A DNA stretch of 27,939 nucleotides, taken from assembly GCA_036351435.1 (NCBI GenBank), contig JAZBPA010000293.1, forward strand, positions 1-27,939, in the 5' to 3' direction. Origin of the DNA: JAAUQA01 sp036351435. GTDB lineage: Bacteria; Pseudomonadota; Gammaproteobacteria; Competibacterales; Competibacteraceae. Every line of letters begins with the position of its first letter. Positions within the stretch are counted from its first letter, which is position 1. The translations under genes were made by a program, and so were the position numbers. Of the stretch, positions 7,092-13,234 are shown in pieces. Below the pieces are notes generated by a model. It made no database searches, had not been told where the DNA came from, and saw only the letters and a program-made list of their open reading frames with translations.

Positions 7092-8381
7092 CTATTGTCC
7101 CCAAGGAAAACTTTCTCGGGGGGCTATAATCCCGCCACCTTGGCCTAAGCTTTCGGCAACCCGAAGACCCTCATTCCATTTGGCCATCCGCTCCGAGCGG
7201 GCAAAAGAGCCTACTTTTAATTGTTTGGCTCCCCAGCCAACCGCCAGATGCACGATGGTGGTGTCTTCGGTTTCGCCGGAGCGCGCTGAAACGATCGACT
7301 CCCAGCCCGCCTTGCGGGATGCGTCCAATGCGGCTTTGGTTTCGCTGAGGGTACCGGCTTGATTAGGCTTAATTAATGCGGTATTACACGCCCCATGAGC
7401 GGCTGCGTCTTGAATGCGGGTGGCCGAGGTGCATATAAAATCATCGGCCACCACTTCGATCTTCTCGCCTGCCGCTGCAGTGAATTTTGCCATTGCCGGG
7501 GTATCGTCTTCGGCAAGCGGATCTTCGATGGATACGATGGGATACCGGGCAAGCCACTGCAACAGCATTTCCGATAGCCCATCGGAGTCTACGCGCTTGC
7601 CGTCCGTTGACAGCTGGTAATAGCCGTCTCGATAAAAGTCAGTGGCGGCAATATCAAGCGAGATGGCGACGTCCGTACCCGGGGTCAAGCCAGCGCCTTC
7701 AATGGCGCGCACCAGATAATCCAGGGCTTGTTCATTGGAAGCGAATGCCGGCCAAAACCCGCCTTCATCGGCAACCCCTTGCATGAGGCCTGCATTGGCC
7801 ATAATCCTCCCGGCAGACAGATATACCTCAGCGGTCCATTCCAACGCCTGAGCATAGCTGTTGGCACCGACTGCGATGACCATGAAGTCTTGCACATCGA
7901 CCCGCCTGCCCGCATGGGCACCGCCACCAAAGATTTGGATTTCCGGTAATGGTAAAAAAAAATTCTCGCGGCCTTTTCCTAAGAACTGCCAAAGAGGCAG
8001 CCGCGCATCAGCGGCAGCGGCGTGAGCAATGGCCATAGACGTGGCAATCAACGCATTGCCACCCAAGCGGCTTTTGTTGGGGGTTCCGTCAAGCTCGACC
8101 AAGGTCCGGTCAGCGCCTTGTTGATCAGTGGCGTCACGTCCGCGTAAGCTGTCCGCAATCTCCCCGTTGACCGCAGCGATGCCCGCCATGACGTCATAGC
8201 CACCAAACGCATTGCCACCGTCGCGTTTGTCGACAGCTTCAGCGCTGCCCGTCGATGCCCCGGCGGGAGCGATGGCTCGTCCGACGGCGCCTCCGGCCAG
8301 ATGGACTTCCGCTTCGATGGTGGGACGTCCTCTGGAATCCCAGACCCGACGGCCCAAAATATGGGTAATGGCTGTACTCAT
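7092..8381 (-). CDS. Divergent enolase-family protein with altered active site
   Basis: The 429-residue protein aligns with enolase over its full length, from WDSRGRPTIEAEV near the start to KVGSFARSERMAKWNEGLR near the end. Retained: the GASTG loop (41-45), His156, Glu206 (ADEGG), metal ligands Asp243, Glu286 and Asp313, Lys338 and Lys389. Changed: the Glu of the usual IQEFM motif is Asp165 (VQDFM), and the His of the SHRSGETED motif is Ala366 (SARSGETED). The altered His is involved in substrate binding in true enolases, so this is unlikely to be the housekeeping enzyme and may act on a related phosphorylated or hydroxy acid. The ATG at 8381 is chosen because AGGAG precedes it by seven bases; a 5' extension to 8402 lacks that. 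It is divergent from lacI, whose operators overlap its promoter. Confidence 0.88.
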   Translation of the reverse strand: MSTAITHILGRRVWDSRGRPTIEAEVHLAGGAVGRAIAPAGASTGSAEAVDKRDGGNAFGGYDVMAGIAAVNGEIADSLRGRDATDQQGADRTLVELDGTPNKSRLGGNALIATSMAIAHAAAADARLPLWQFLGKGRENFFLPLPEIQIFGGGAHAGRRVDVQDFMVIAVGANSYAQALEWTAEVYLSAGRIMANAGLMQGVADEGGFWPAFASNEQALDYLVRAIEGAGLTPGTDVAISLDIAATDFYRDGYYQLSTDGKRVDSDGLSEMLLQWLARYPIVSIEDPLAEDDTPAMAKFTAAAGEKIEVVADDFICTSATRIQDAAAHGACNTALIKPNQAGTLSETKAALDASRKAGWESIVSARSGETEDTTIVHLAVGWGAKQLKVGSFARSERMAKWNEGLRVAESLGQGGGIIAPRESFPWGQ

Positions 8382-8472
8382 TGCGATAACTCCTCTTGCC
8401 AAGCGTCTGCTACATCATTCAATCGGGTCTGTGGGTTAAACTACCAAGCACGGGCGCAGCGACGGGTTTTTG

Positions 8473-8492
8473 TAGTGCAAACGTTTGCACTA
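8473..8492. promoter_or_regulatory. LacI-type operator O1, perfect 20-bp palindrome
   Basis: TAGTGCAAACGTTTGCACTA is a perfect 20-bp palindrome with the central CG and AAACGTTT core typical of LacI/GalR-family operators. It lies directly downstream of the -10 hexamer of the enolase-like promoter (8498-8503), where bound repressor would block transcription. The adjacent LacI-type gene at 8572 is the obvious regulator. Confidence 0.88.
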
Positions 8493-8497
8493 AACTA

Positions 8498-8526
8498 ATT
8501 CTAGTTGGGTAAATAATAGTATTCAA
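8498..8526 (-). promoter_or_regulatory. Sigma-70 promoter for the enolase-like gene
   Basis: On the minus strand, TTGAAT (8526-8521) and TAGAAT (8503-8498) are separated by exactly 17 bases. They match the consensus at four and five of six positions. The transcription start would fall at about 8491, inside operator O1, leaving a leader of about 110 bases. Confidence 0.7.
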
Positions 8527-8541
8527 TATAAAATTATAAAT

Positions 8542-8559
8542 AATGCAAACGTTTGTATT
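8542..8559. promoter_or_regulatory. LacI-type operator O2, imperfect palindrome
   Basis: AATGCAAACGTTTGTATT is an 18-bp palindrome with one mismatched pair and the same GCAAACGTTTG core as O1. It lies upstream of the enolase-like promoter and 12 bases before the lacI start codon, so it is well placed for autorepression. The centres of O1 and O2 are 68 bases apart. Confidence 0.82.
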
Positions 8560-8571
8560 TTCTATAATGAA

Positions 8572-9603
8572 ATGATTACTGTTAAAGATATTGCTAATAA
8601 GCTAGGCGTTTCGCCGTCAACCGTTACGCGCGCGCTCGCCAATAGCTCCCGCATCAGCCCCAAAACCAAACAGTTGGTTCATCGGACTGCAGCAGAGATG
8701 GGCTATGTGCCAAACGCTGCTGCCAAAACGATGAGAGGTAAGGAGAGTTCGCTCATTGGCTTACTGATACCCGATATTGAGAACAATTTTTACGCGCAGA
8801 TCGCTAAAGCATTCTCAGAAGTCTGCAACAGCCATGATTTCCAGCTCACCTTAGCGGTAAGCGACGATAATCCGGCAATTGAAGAACGGCATATCCGCCA
8901 ACTGGTAGCGGCACGTTGCGCAGGTATAGCCATCGTACCGACGGCGACGTTGACTCAACACAGCGTCGCATTATTATCTTCGAGGAATACTGCGCAGTTG
9001 ATCAGGCGCAATAGCGCATTGAATACGGATTGGTACGGGATTGACGATGTTGCTGCACTTCGGAGCGCGACGAATTGCCTGCTTGATTTAAATCATCAAC
9101 GCATCGGACTGGTTTGTGGTGAACCAGCACTTAACTCGGGTAGCGCTAGGTACCAGGGTTATCTCTCCGCTTTGCAGGAGCGCAATGTACCTATCGACCC
9201 AGCACTGATTATGCGCGGCCCGCCGAGAACCCATTTCGCGCAAGCGGCAACCAATCGATTGAGAATGCTAAGCCATCCACCCAGCGCGATCATTGCCGCC
9301 GGTGCAGGTTTAAGCGAAGGCATGTTGAATGCGGTAGCCACTTGGAGCAAAGACGACCAAAACGCTTTTTCGCTAATCGGCTATAGCGATAGCAGCGCAT
9401 TTAGTTGGTGGGGCGGTTCAGGATTGACTGCCATAGCCCTACCGATACACCAGATAGCTGCCGATCTTTGCAATAAGCTCATCCAACTGGCTCAGGACAA
9501 AGAATCAAAGTTCGCTCAACCGGAAGACACTCTTTATGGTTCGCATCTTATTCTGCGAGGCAGTGTCCGTCCCTATAAAGACATTAGCGGGAGTGTGCCA
9601 TGA
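8572..9603 (+). CDS. LacI/GalR-family transcriptional repressor
   Basis: The 343-residue protein has an N-terminal helix-turn-helix (VKDIANKLGVSPSTVTRALA, 4-23), the hinge region with YVPNAAAKTMRG (45-56), and a periplasmic-binding-protein-like effector domain opening with SLIGLLIPDIENNFYAQIAKA. Such proteins bind a small molecule, usually a sugar or sugar acid, and release their operator. Two matching operators lie in the adjacent 190-base divergent region, so it most likely represses the enolase-like gene and itself. The start is fixed by the DNA-binding helix. No ribosome-binding site is visible, and TATAAT lies at 8563-8568, only three bases before the ATG. Its TGA overlaps the next gene's ATG (ATGA, 9600-9603). 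The effector is unknown. Confidence 0.92.
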   Translation: MITVKDIANKLGVSPSTVTRALANSSRISPKTKQLVHRTAAEMGYVPNAAAKTMRGKESSLIGLLIPDIENNFYAQIAKAFSEVCNSHDFQLTLAVSDDNPAIEERHIRQLVAARCAGIAIVPTATLTQHSVALLSSRNTAQLIRRNSALNTDWYGIDDVAALRSATNCLLDLNHQRIGLVCGEPALNSGSARYQGYLSALQERNVPIDPALIMRGPPRTHFAQAATNRLRMLSHPPSAIIAAGAGLSEGMLNAVATWSKDDQNAFSLIGYSDSSAFSWWGGSGLTAIALPIHQIAADLCNKLIQLAQDKESKFAQPEDTLYGSHLILRGSVRPYKDISGSVP

Positions 9604-10349
9604 CACCGATAATTACCGAACAGCGAGGACAGATTGCTGTTTTAACCTTAAATACCGGCAGGACCAAGGGCATAAATCCGGCTTTGGTATTGCGGTTCGC
9701 TGAGTTGCTCAATGAGATCGGCAAGGAGGCCCGAGGGTTGGTGCTCTGTGGCGGCAAAAAGTTTTTCTCCGCCGGCCTTGATCTCCCAACGGTTCTTGAG
9801 CTGAATCGGCGTGAAATGGCCGAGTTCTGGTATGGGTTTAACCGACTTCTTATCGATTTATACACGTTACCGCTACCCACCGCGTGCGCCATATCGGGCC
9901 ATGCCGTCGCGGGAGGCAATATCCTTGCCCTGGCGTGTGATTATCGCTACGCAACGACCGACGAAAGAAAAAAAATGGGCATGAATGAAATCAAACTGGG
10001 GATACCCTTTCCCTATCCCGCTGACCTGATGTTAGGGCAGATCGTCGGTGAACGTATCGCCGCCCGAATGATCTACGGCGGTGATTTTATCTCGACTGCA
10101 GAAGCTAAGGCGATTGGTCTGGTCGATGAAGTCCATCCCGATGAAGTCCTGGAACAGTACGCGGTAGCCAAAGTCGAGGAACTGGCTGCTTTACAAGGCC
10201 CAGCTTTTTCGGCAACCAAGTCCGGTTTTTGTGAATCCATCAAAGCTCAATATGAGGAAAATCATCAATCGAAACATGAGTGTTTCCTCGATTGCTGGTT
10301 TAGTGAGCCTACCCAGGAACTACTGAGAGATGCAGCCAAGAAATTGTGA
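9600..10349 (+). CDS. Crotonase-fold protein (enoyl-CoA hydratase/isomerase family)
   Basis: The 249-residue protein has the crotonase fold: KKFFSAGLDL (53-62) and GHAVAGGNILALACDYR (100-116) form the oxyanion hole, followed by MGMNEIKLGIPFPYPADLM. Of the two catalytic glutamates of classical enoyl-CoA hydratase, only the second is present (Glu130 in NEIKLG). The first, normally in GGCELA, is replaced (GGNILA, Ile108). One-glutamate crotonases include delta3-delta2-enoyl-CoA isomerases, so isomerase or another CoA-ester reaction is more likely than hydration. It overlaps lacI by ATGA and is therefore co-transcribed and translationally coupled. The pairing with a LacI regulator and an enolase relative is unusual and is the best clue to its role. 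The substrate is unknown. Confidence 0.87.
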   Translation: MTPIITEQRGQIAVLTLNTGRTKGINPALVLRFAELLNEIGKEARGLVLCGGKKFFSAGLDLPTVLELNRREMAEFWYGFNRLLIDLYTLPLPTACAISGHAVAGGNILALACDYRYATTDERKKMGMNEIKLGIPFPYPADLMLGQIVGERIAARMIYGGDFISTAEAKAIGLVDEVHPDEVLEQYAVAKVEELAALQGPAFSATKSGFCESIKAQYEENHQSKHECFLDCWFSEPTQELLRDAAKKL

Positions 10350-10688
10350 GTTATTAAGCCGATTTCGGGCGGGTTTTTCATTCAGGACGGTTCCCGAAAT
10401 TTACGCTATATTTAGCTAATTGCGAGTGAGCTGTTTACTTTTGCCAGATGAACACAACTATTTGACCGAGGGTGTTTTTTTGCTCACGATAATTCCCATT
10501 CCGTCGAGCTTGGAGTTGCGCGACTGAATGTCTATTATTCTGAATTTACTCAAAAAGTTTGTAAAAGCATCTTTAATGCCTAGTAATTTTACCAATAGAG
10601 TTTAATAAGCTTTTATCGAAGAATTTCCTGATTGACGACCTTGCGAGTTTACCGACAATGGTTGCTTGTACGAAATGCGGAGTTGGTC
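10350..10688. other. Intergenic stretch, AT-rich, no gene seen
   Basis: These 339 bases separate the crotonase gene from the next reading frame. Just after the crotonase stop, ATTTCGGG and CCCGAAAT form an 8-bp inverted repeat around a 23-base loop, which could be a weak terminator. GTGAGC and GCTCAC flank a longer region that contains a run of seven T. The rest shows no coding signal. The promoter for the following genes probably lies here but I cannot place it. Confidence 0.5.
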
Positions 10689-11171
10689 ATGCAGCGATCA
10701 AAACTTATTATTTACTTTGGTGCCGCGGCTGCGGTTGTAGCTGGTAGCTGGTTCATATTGTCTATCACCACAAAGCCGGTCATCACTGACAGAACAAGCG
10801 CACTTCAAGGTGACGGAAGTGGTCCATTAGATGGCATGACGTTTACCGGAATGCTCGGACCGGAAGGCAAGCCCAAAGATATCGAAGATTCATTCGTATT
10901 TGAAAATGGCACCTTCGTGTCGAAGGAATGCGAACTGAGGTGTCAATACCCCCCTGCGCCCTATAAAGTGCATAGGGCTAATGGCCAGACTGTGTTTGTC
11001 AGCGAAACAAGGTGCCCATACAAGGATGCGAAGATTGTTTGGCGAGGTACTTTGGATGGTAATACGATAAGCGGCGTATCTACCTGGACCGTCAAGCGCT
11101 GGTACTGGACGGTTGAGAAGAACTTCGAGTTTGTCGGCACGCTGTCAATACCTGTGGCAAGCACACAGTAA
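10689..11171 (+). CDS. Membrane-anchored or exported protein of unknown function
   Basis: The 160-residue protein starts MQRSKLIIYFGAAAAVVAGS, one hydrophobic segment (about 6-26) that could be a signal anchor or an uncleaved signal. The rest is soluble and probably periplasmic. It contains four Cys (in KECELRCQYPP and ETRCPYKD among others), an arrangement that suggests disulfide bonds, and ends in beta-rich text (GTLDGNTISGVSTWTV, FEFVGTLSI). The ATG at 10689 is chosen because GGAG (10679-10682) lies six bases upstream; an in-frame TTG at 10632 lacks such a site. The next gene starts 19 bases downstream, so they probably form an operon. I do not recognise the family. Confidence 0.65.
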   Translation: MQRSKLIIYFGAAAAVVAGSWFILSITTKPVITDRTSALQGDGSGPLDGMTFTGMLGPEGKPKDIEDSFVFENGTFVSKECELRCQYPPAPYKVHRANGQTVFVSETRCPYKDAKIVWRGTLDGNTISGVSTWTVKRWYWTVEKNFEFVGTLSIPVASTQ

Positions 11172-11190
11172 GATATTACTGAGCAATTAG

Positions 11191-11847
11191 ATGGCCAGAT
11201 TGCGCTGGCGTACCCTTGTCAAGATTGCCTGCTTGATTGCATTGGTGGTCGCAGCGAACTTCTTAGCACATCAACTTGCCGAAACGCTAAACTTCCAAAT
11301 TCGACCACACAACGAAGACGCGGTCCATAGAGCCATTATGGTTTCTGCTGTCTTGTATTCGGTTCTGCTGGCAATACCGTTTGTGCCAGGTGCCGAACTT
11401 GGGCTAGCCTTGATCGCTATGTTAGGGCCGCCCATCGCATTCCTAGTCTATGTCTGTACCGTCGCTGGTCTTTCATTAAGTTTTATCGCCGGACGCATAT
11501 TCAATTTAACGGGATTTATCCGACTAGCCGACGAGTGCAATTTTATGCGCATGTCAGAATTGCTGAAATCGATTGAACCATTGGATCAACAAGCAAGACT
11601 GGCGTTACTCGCTAACAAAGCATCCAACAGATTCCTACCATTTCTGCTTCGACACCGGTATCTGGCACTTGCTGTTGCCCTTAACCTTCCAGGTAATTTC
11701 CTGATCGGCGGAGGTGGTGGAATTGCATTATTGGCAGGTGTCAGCAGGTTATATTCGGTGGGCGGCTTTTTGGCCACAGTGGCTGTTGCGGTGGCCCCGG
11801 TCCCGTTGGCGGTTCTTATTTTCGGCCAGGAATTCCTGGAGGGATAA
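11191..11847 (+). CDS. Polytopic membrane protein, VTT/TVP38-like
   Basis: The 218-residue protein has hydrophobic segments at about 9-25, 46-66, 70-100, 150-168 and 180-212. The central IPFVPGAELGLALIAMLGPP followed by VYVCTVAGLSLSFIAGRI, and the later LNLPGNFLIGGGGGIALLAG, resemble the two halves of the VTT domain of TVP38/TMEM64/DedA-type proteins, some of which move lipids across membranes. The resemblance is partial, so this is a tentative family call. It is 19 bases from the preceding unknown and probably in the same operon, which suggests the two may work together at the envelope. Confidence 0.6.
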   Translation: MARLRWRTLVKIACLIALVVAANFLAHQLAETLNFQIRPHNEDAVHRAIMVSAVLYSVLLAIPFVPGAELGLALIAMLGPPIAFLVYVCTVAGLSLSFIAGRIFNLTGFIRLADECNFMRMSELLKSIEPLDQQARLALLANKASNRFLPFLLRHRYLALAVALNLPGNFLIGGGGGIALLAGVSRLYSVGGFLATVAVAVAPVPLAVLIFGQEFLEG

Positions 11848-12002
11848 GAATCGATCCACCAGGGATTAGAAAAGGTTGCCGTGGAGTAAGTTTTCAATGA
11901 ATACGCGTAGGCATTAGCCTGCTAGGGTGAGCAACTGAGCGCCAACTTTTCCCCGTTTTGGGTGGGCAGCAATTTGCTCTTGCTGGAGAGTGATCAAACG
12001 AT

Positions 12003-12188
12003 ATGACTGGTTTCCTGCGGGGCCCATCTCTTCTTTCCCACTTGATAATTCTAGGTGCGATACTGGCAGCCGTTGTTCCATTGCTCGCTCAATGGTTAAA
12101 TTCGATCAGTTTAGCTTTTGGGTTAGGCGCGGTGTTGGCGGCTTGTTACGGCTTTTTTGCGATGATTTTGGCAGGACGCAGCCGATGA
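12003..12188 (+). CDS. Small two-helix membrane protein
   Basis: The 61-residue protein is almost entirely hydrophobic, with probable helices at about 11-30 and 37-56 (LIILGAILAAVVPLLAQW and AFGLGAVLAACYGFFAMIL), ending in basic GRSR. The only likely ribosome-binding site, GGAGAG at 11984-11989, is 13 bases from the ATG, which is long. An overlapping frame from 11990 reads 90 residues but has no spacing for a ribosome-binding site and a non-membrane composition, so I prefer this one. It ends in ATGA with a tiny downstream frame. The function is unknown. Confidence 0.5.
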   Translation: MTGFLRGPSLLSHLIILGAILAAVVPLLAQWLNSISLAFGLGAVLAACYGFFAMILAGRSR

Positions 12189-12262
12189 TAAAACCAGCGG
12201 AGTTTCGGGAAACCGGCTACGAACTGCAAATCAAGAGCCGCCTAGCCAAACCCTATCGTTAG
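12185..12262 (+). CDS. Possible 25-residue peptide overlapping the small membrane gene by ATGA
   Basis: An ATG at 12185-12187 overlaps the TGA of the preceding frame (12186-12188) and opens a 25-codon frame starting MIKPAEFRETGYELQ, basic and hydrophilic, which ends nine bases before the LysE-family gene. The overlap is the form seen in translational coupling, but a frame this short can arise by chance. Confidence 0.25.
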   Translation: MIKPAEFRETGYELQIKSRLAKPYR

Positions 12263-12271
12263 TTTCAACAG

Positions 12272-12910
12272 ATGCATCTCATACCAGACAGTTCGATTGT
12301 TTTATTTTTCATCACCTCCCTGGCCATTATCCTGACGCCGGGGCAGGACATGATTCTCGTCATGTCACGTTCGATCGCACAGGGATCGAAAGCCGGCGTT
12401 GTTACGGCAGCGGGTATCAGTACCGGCCTTTTAGGGCATACACTGCTGGCCGCTTTCGGATTGGGAGCAATCCTGCAAACTTCGGAAGTGCTGTTCACTG
12501 GTCTGAAAATGCTTGGTGCCGCTTATCTGGTTTATCTTGGCATCAAAATGTTCAAGGCTTCGCCAGTGAATTTTCTGGTAGCTCCTCAATCTACACCGTC
12601 GTTGCAGTCCCTGTTTTTTCAGGGCGTGATTGCAAATTTGAGTAATCCGAAAATTGCGATCTTCTATTTCGCTTATCTACCCCAGTTCGTGGCGCTTGAT
12701 GCGGAGAACCCAACCGAAACGATTGTTGTTCTCGGTGCGTTGTTCGGACTACTCACTTTCTTGATTAAGGGACCAATAGGCTACGGCGCTGGTACGCTAT
12801 CCGGTTGGTTGCGTGCACGTCCGATGACGCAACAGTGGCTCAATCGGATATCCGGTACGGTGCTTATTGGCTTAGGGATTCGGCTCGCGTTTGAAAGCCG
12901 TACCGGCTAG
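12272..12910 (+). CDS. LysE/RhtB-family exporter
   Basis: The 212-residue membrane protein carries the family's signature start, SLAIILTPGQDMILVMSRSIAQGSKAG, with the conserved TPGQD in the first helix, then GISTGLLGHTLLAAFGLGAI, AAYLVYLGIKMF, NLSNPKIAIFYFAYLPQF (the conserved NPK motif) and a C-terminal helix GTVLIGLGIRLAFES. Members export amino acids such as lysine, threonine and homoserine, or related compounds, using the proton gradient. The exported substrate cannot be read from sequence. No strong ribosome-binding site is visible before the ATG. It ends the run of plus-strand membrane genes from 10689. Confidence 0.9.
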   Translation: MHLIPDSSIVLFFITSLAIILTPGQDMILVMSRSIAQGSKAGVVTAAGISTGLLGHTLLAAFGLGAILQTSEVLFTGLKMLGAAYLVYLGIKMFKASPVNFLVAPQSTPSLQSLFFQGVIANLSNPKIAIFYFAYLPQFVALDAENPTETIVVLGALFGLLTFLIKGPIGYGAGTLSGWLRARPMTQQWLNRISGTVLIGLGIRLAFESRTG

Positions 12911-13234
12911 CGGTATTTTGACGCAAAACACCTTCGGTTTGCTTTACCCACGAAAACTCCATGCCACCTCAATGGTTTTCGCGCTGCGTTAAACCGGAGC
13001 TCCGCTTTGCACGGACAAGCCTGCCGATGCTGAAATCAAGCGTCCAATTGGTTGCTTTACCTGACTGGAATTAAACCCTGTAATTTATGCGGAAAAAGTT
13101 TAATGCCGATGACCCGCAATAATCCCTATCAAGACCCCCAAGCAGCTCAATAGCCAAACATCACTATGCAACATAAATGAAATAATTGTTCTTTAGGCTT
13201 ATTTCAAGAAAAAACTTTGCTTTGGAGACCAAAT
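12911..13234. other. Intergenic stretch, no gene seen
   Basis: These 324 bases hold no convincing gene. A 16-codon frame at 13103-13153 starts with MPMTRNNPYQDPQ, which recalls the N-terminus of some small membrane proteins but stops at once. The last 80 bases are AT-rich and probably contain the promoter of the gene at 13235. No hairpin followed by a T run was found after the exporter gene. Confidence 0.5.

Noticed and set aside
10429..10489. GTGAGC/GCTCAC flanking a run of seven T, as a terminator
   Set aside because: The T run lies inside the large loop, not after the stem, and the arms are only six bases long.
10513..10524. GAGTTGCGCGAC, similar to part of hairpin 1 of the dispersed repeat
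   Set aside because: Only about a dozen bases match and neither stem is completed, so it is not a third copy.
11990..12262. 90-codon plus-strand frame
   Set aside because: Its GTG start directly abuts the only ribosome-binding site, and most of it overlaps the hydrophobic 61-codon frame; only the last 25 codons are considered possible.
13103..13153. 16-codon frame starting MPMTRNNPYQDPQ
   Set aside because: It recalls the start of some membrane proteins but stops at once and nothing further downstream continues it; too little to call a pseudogene.
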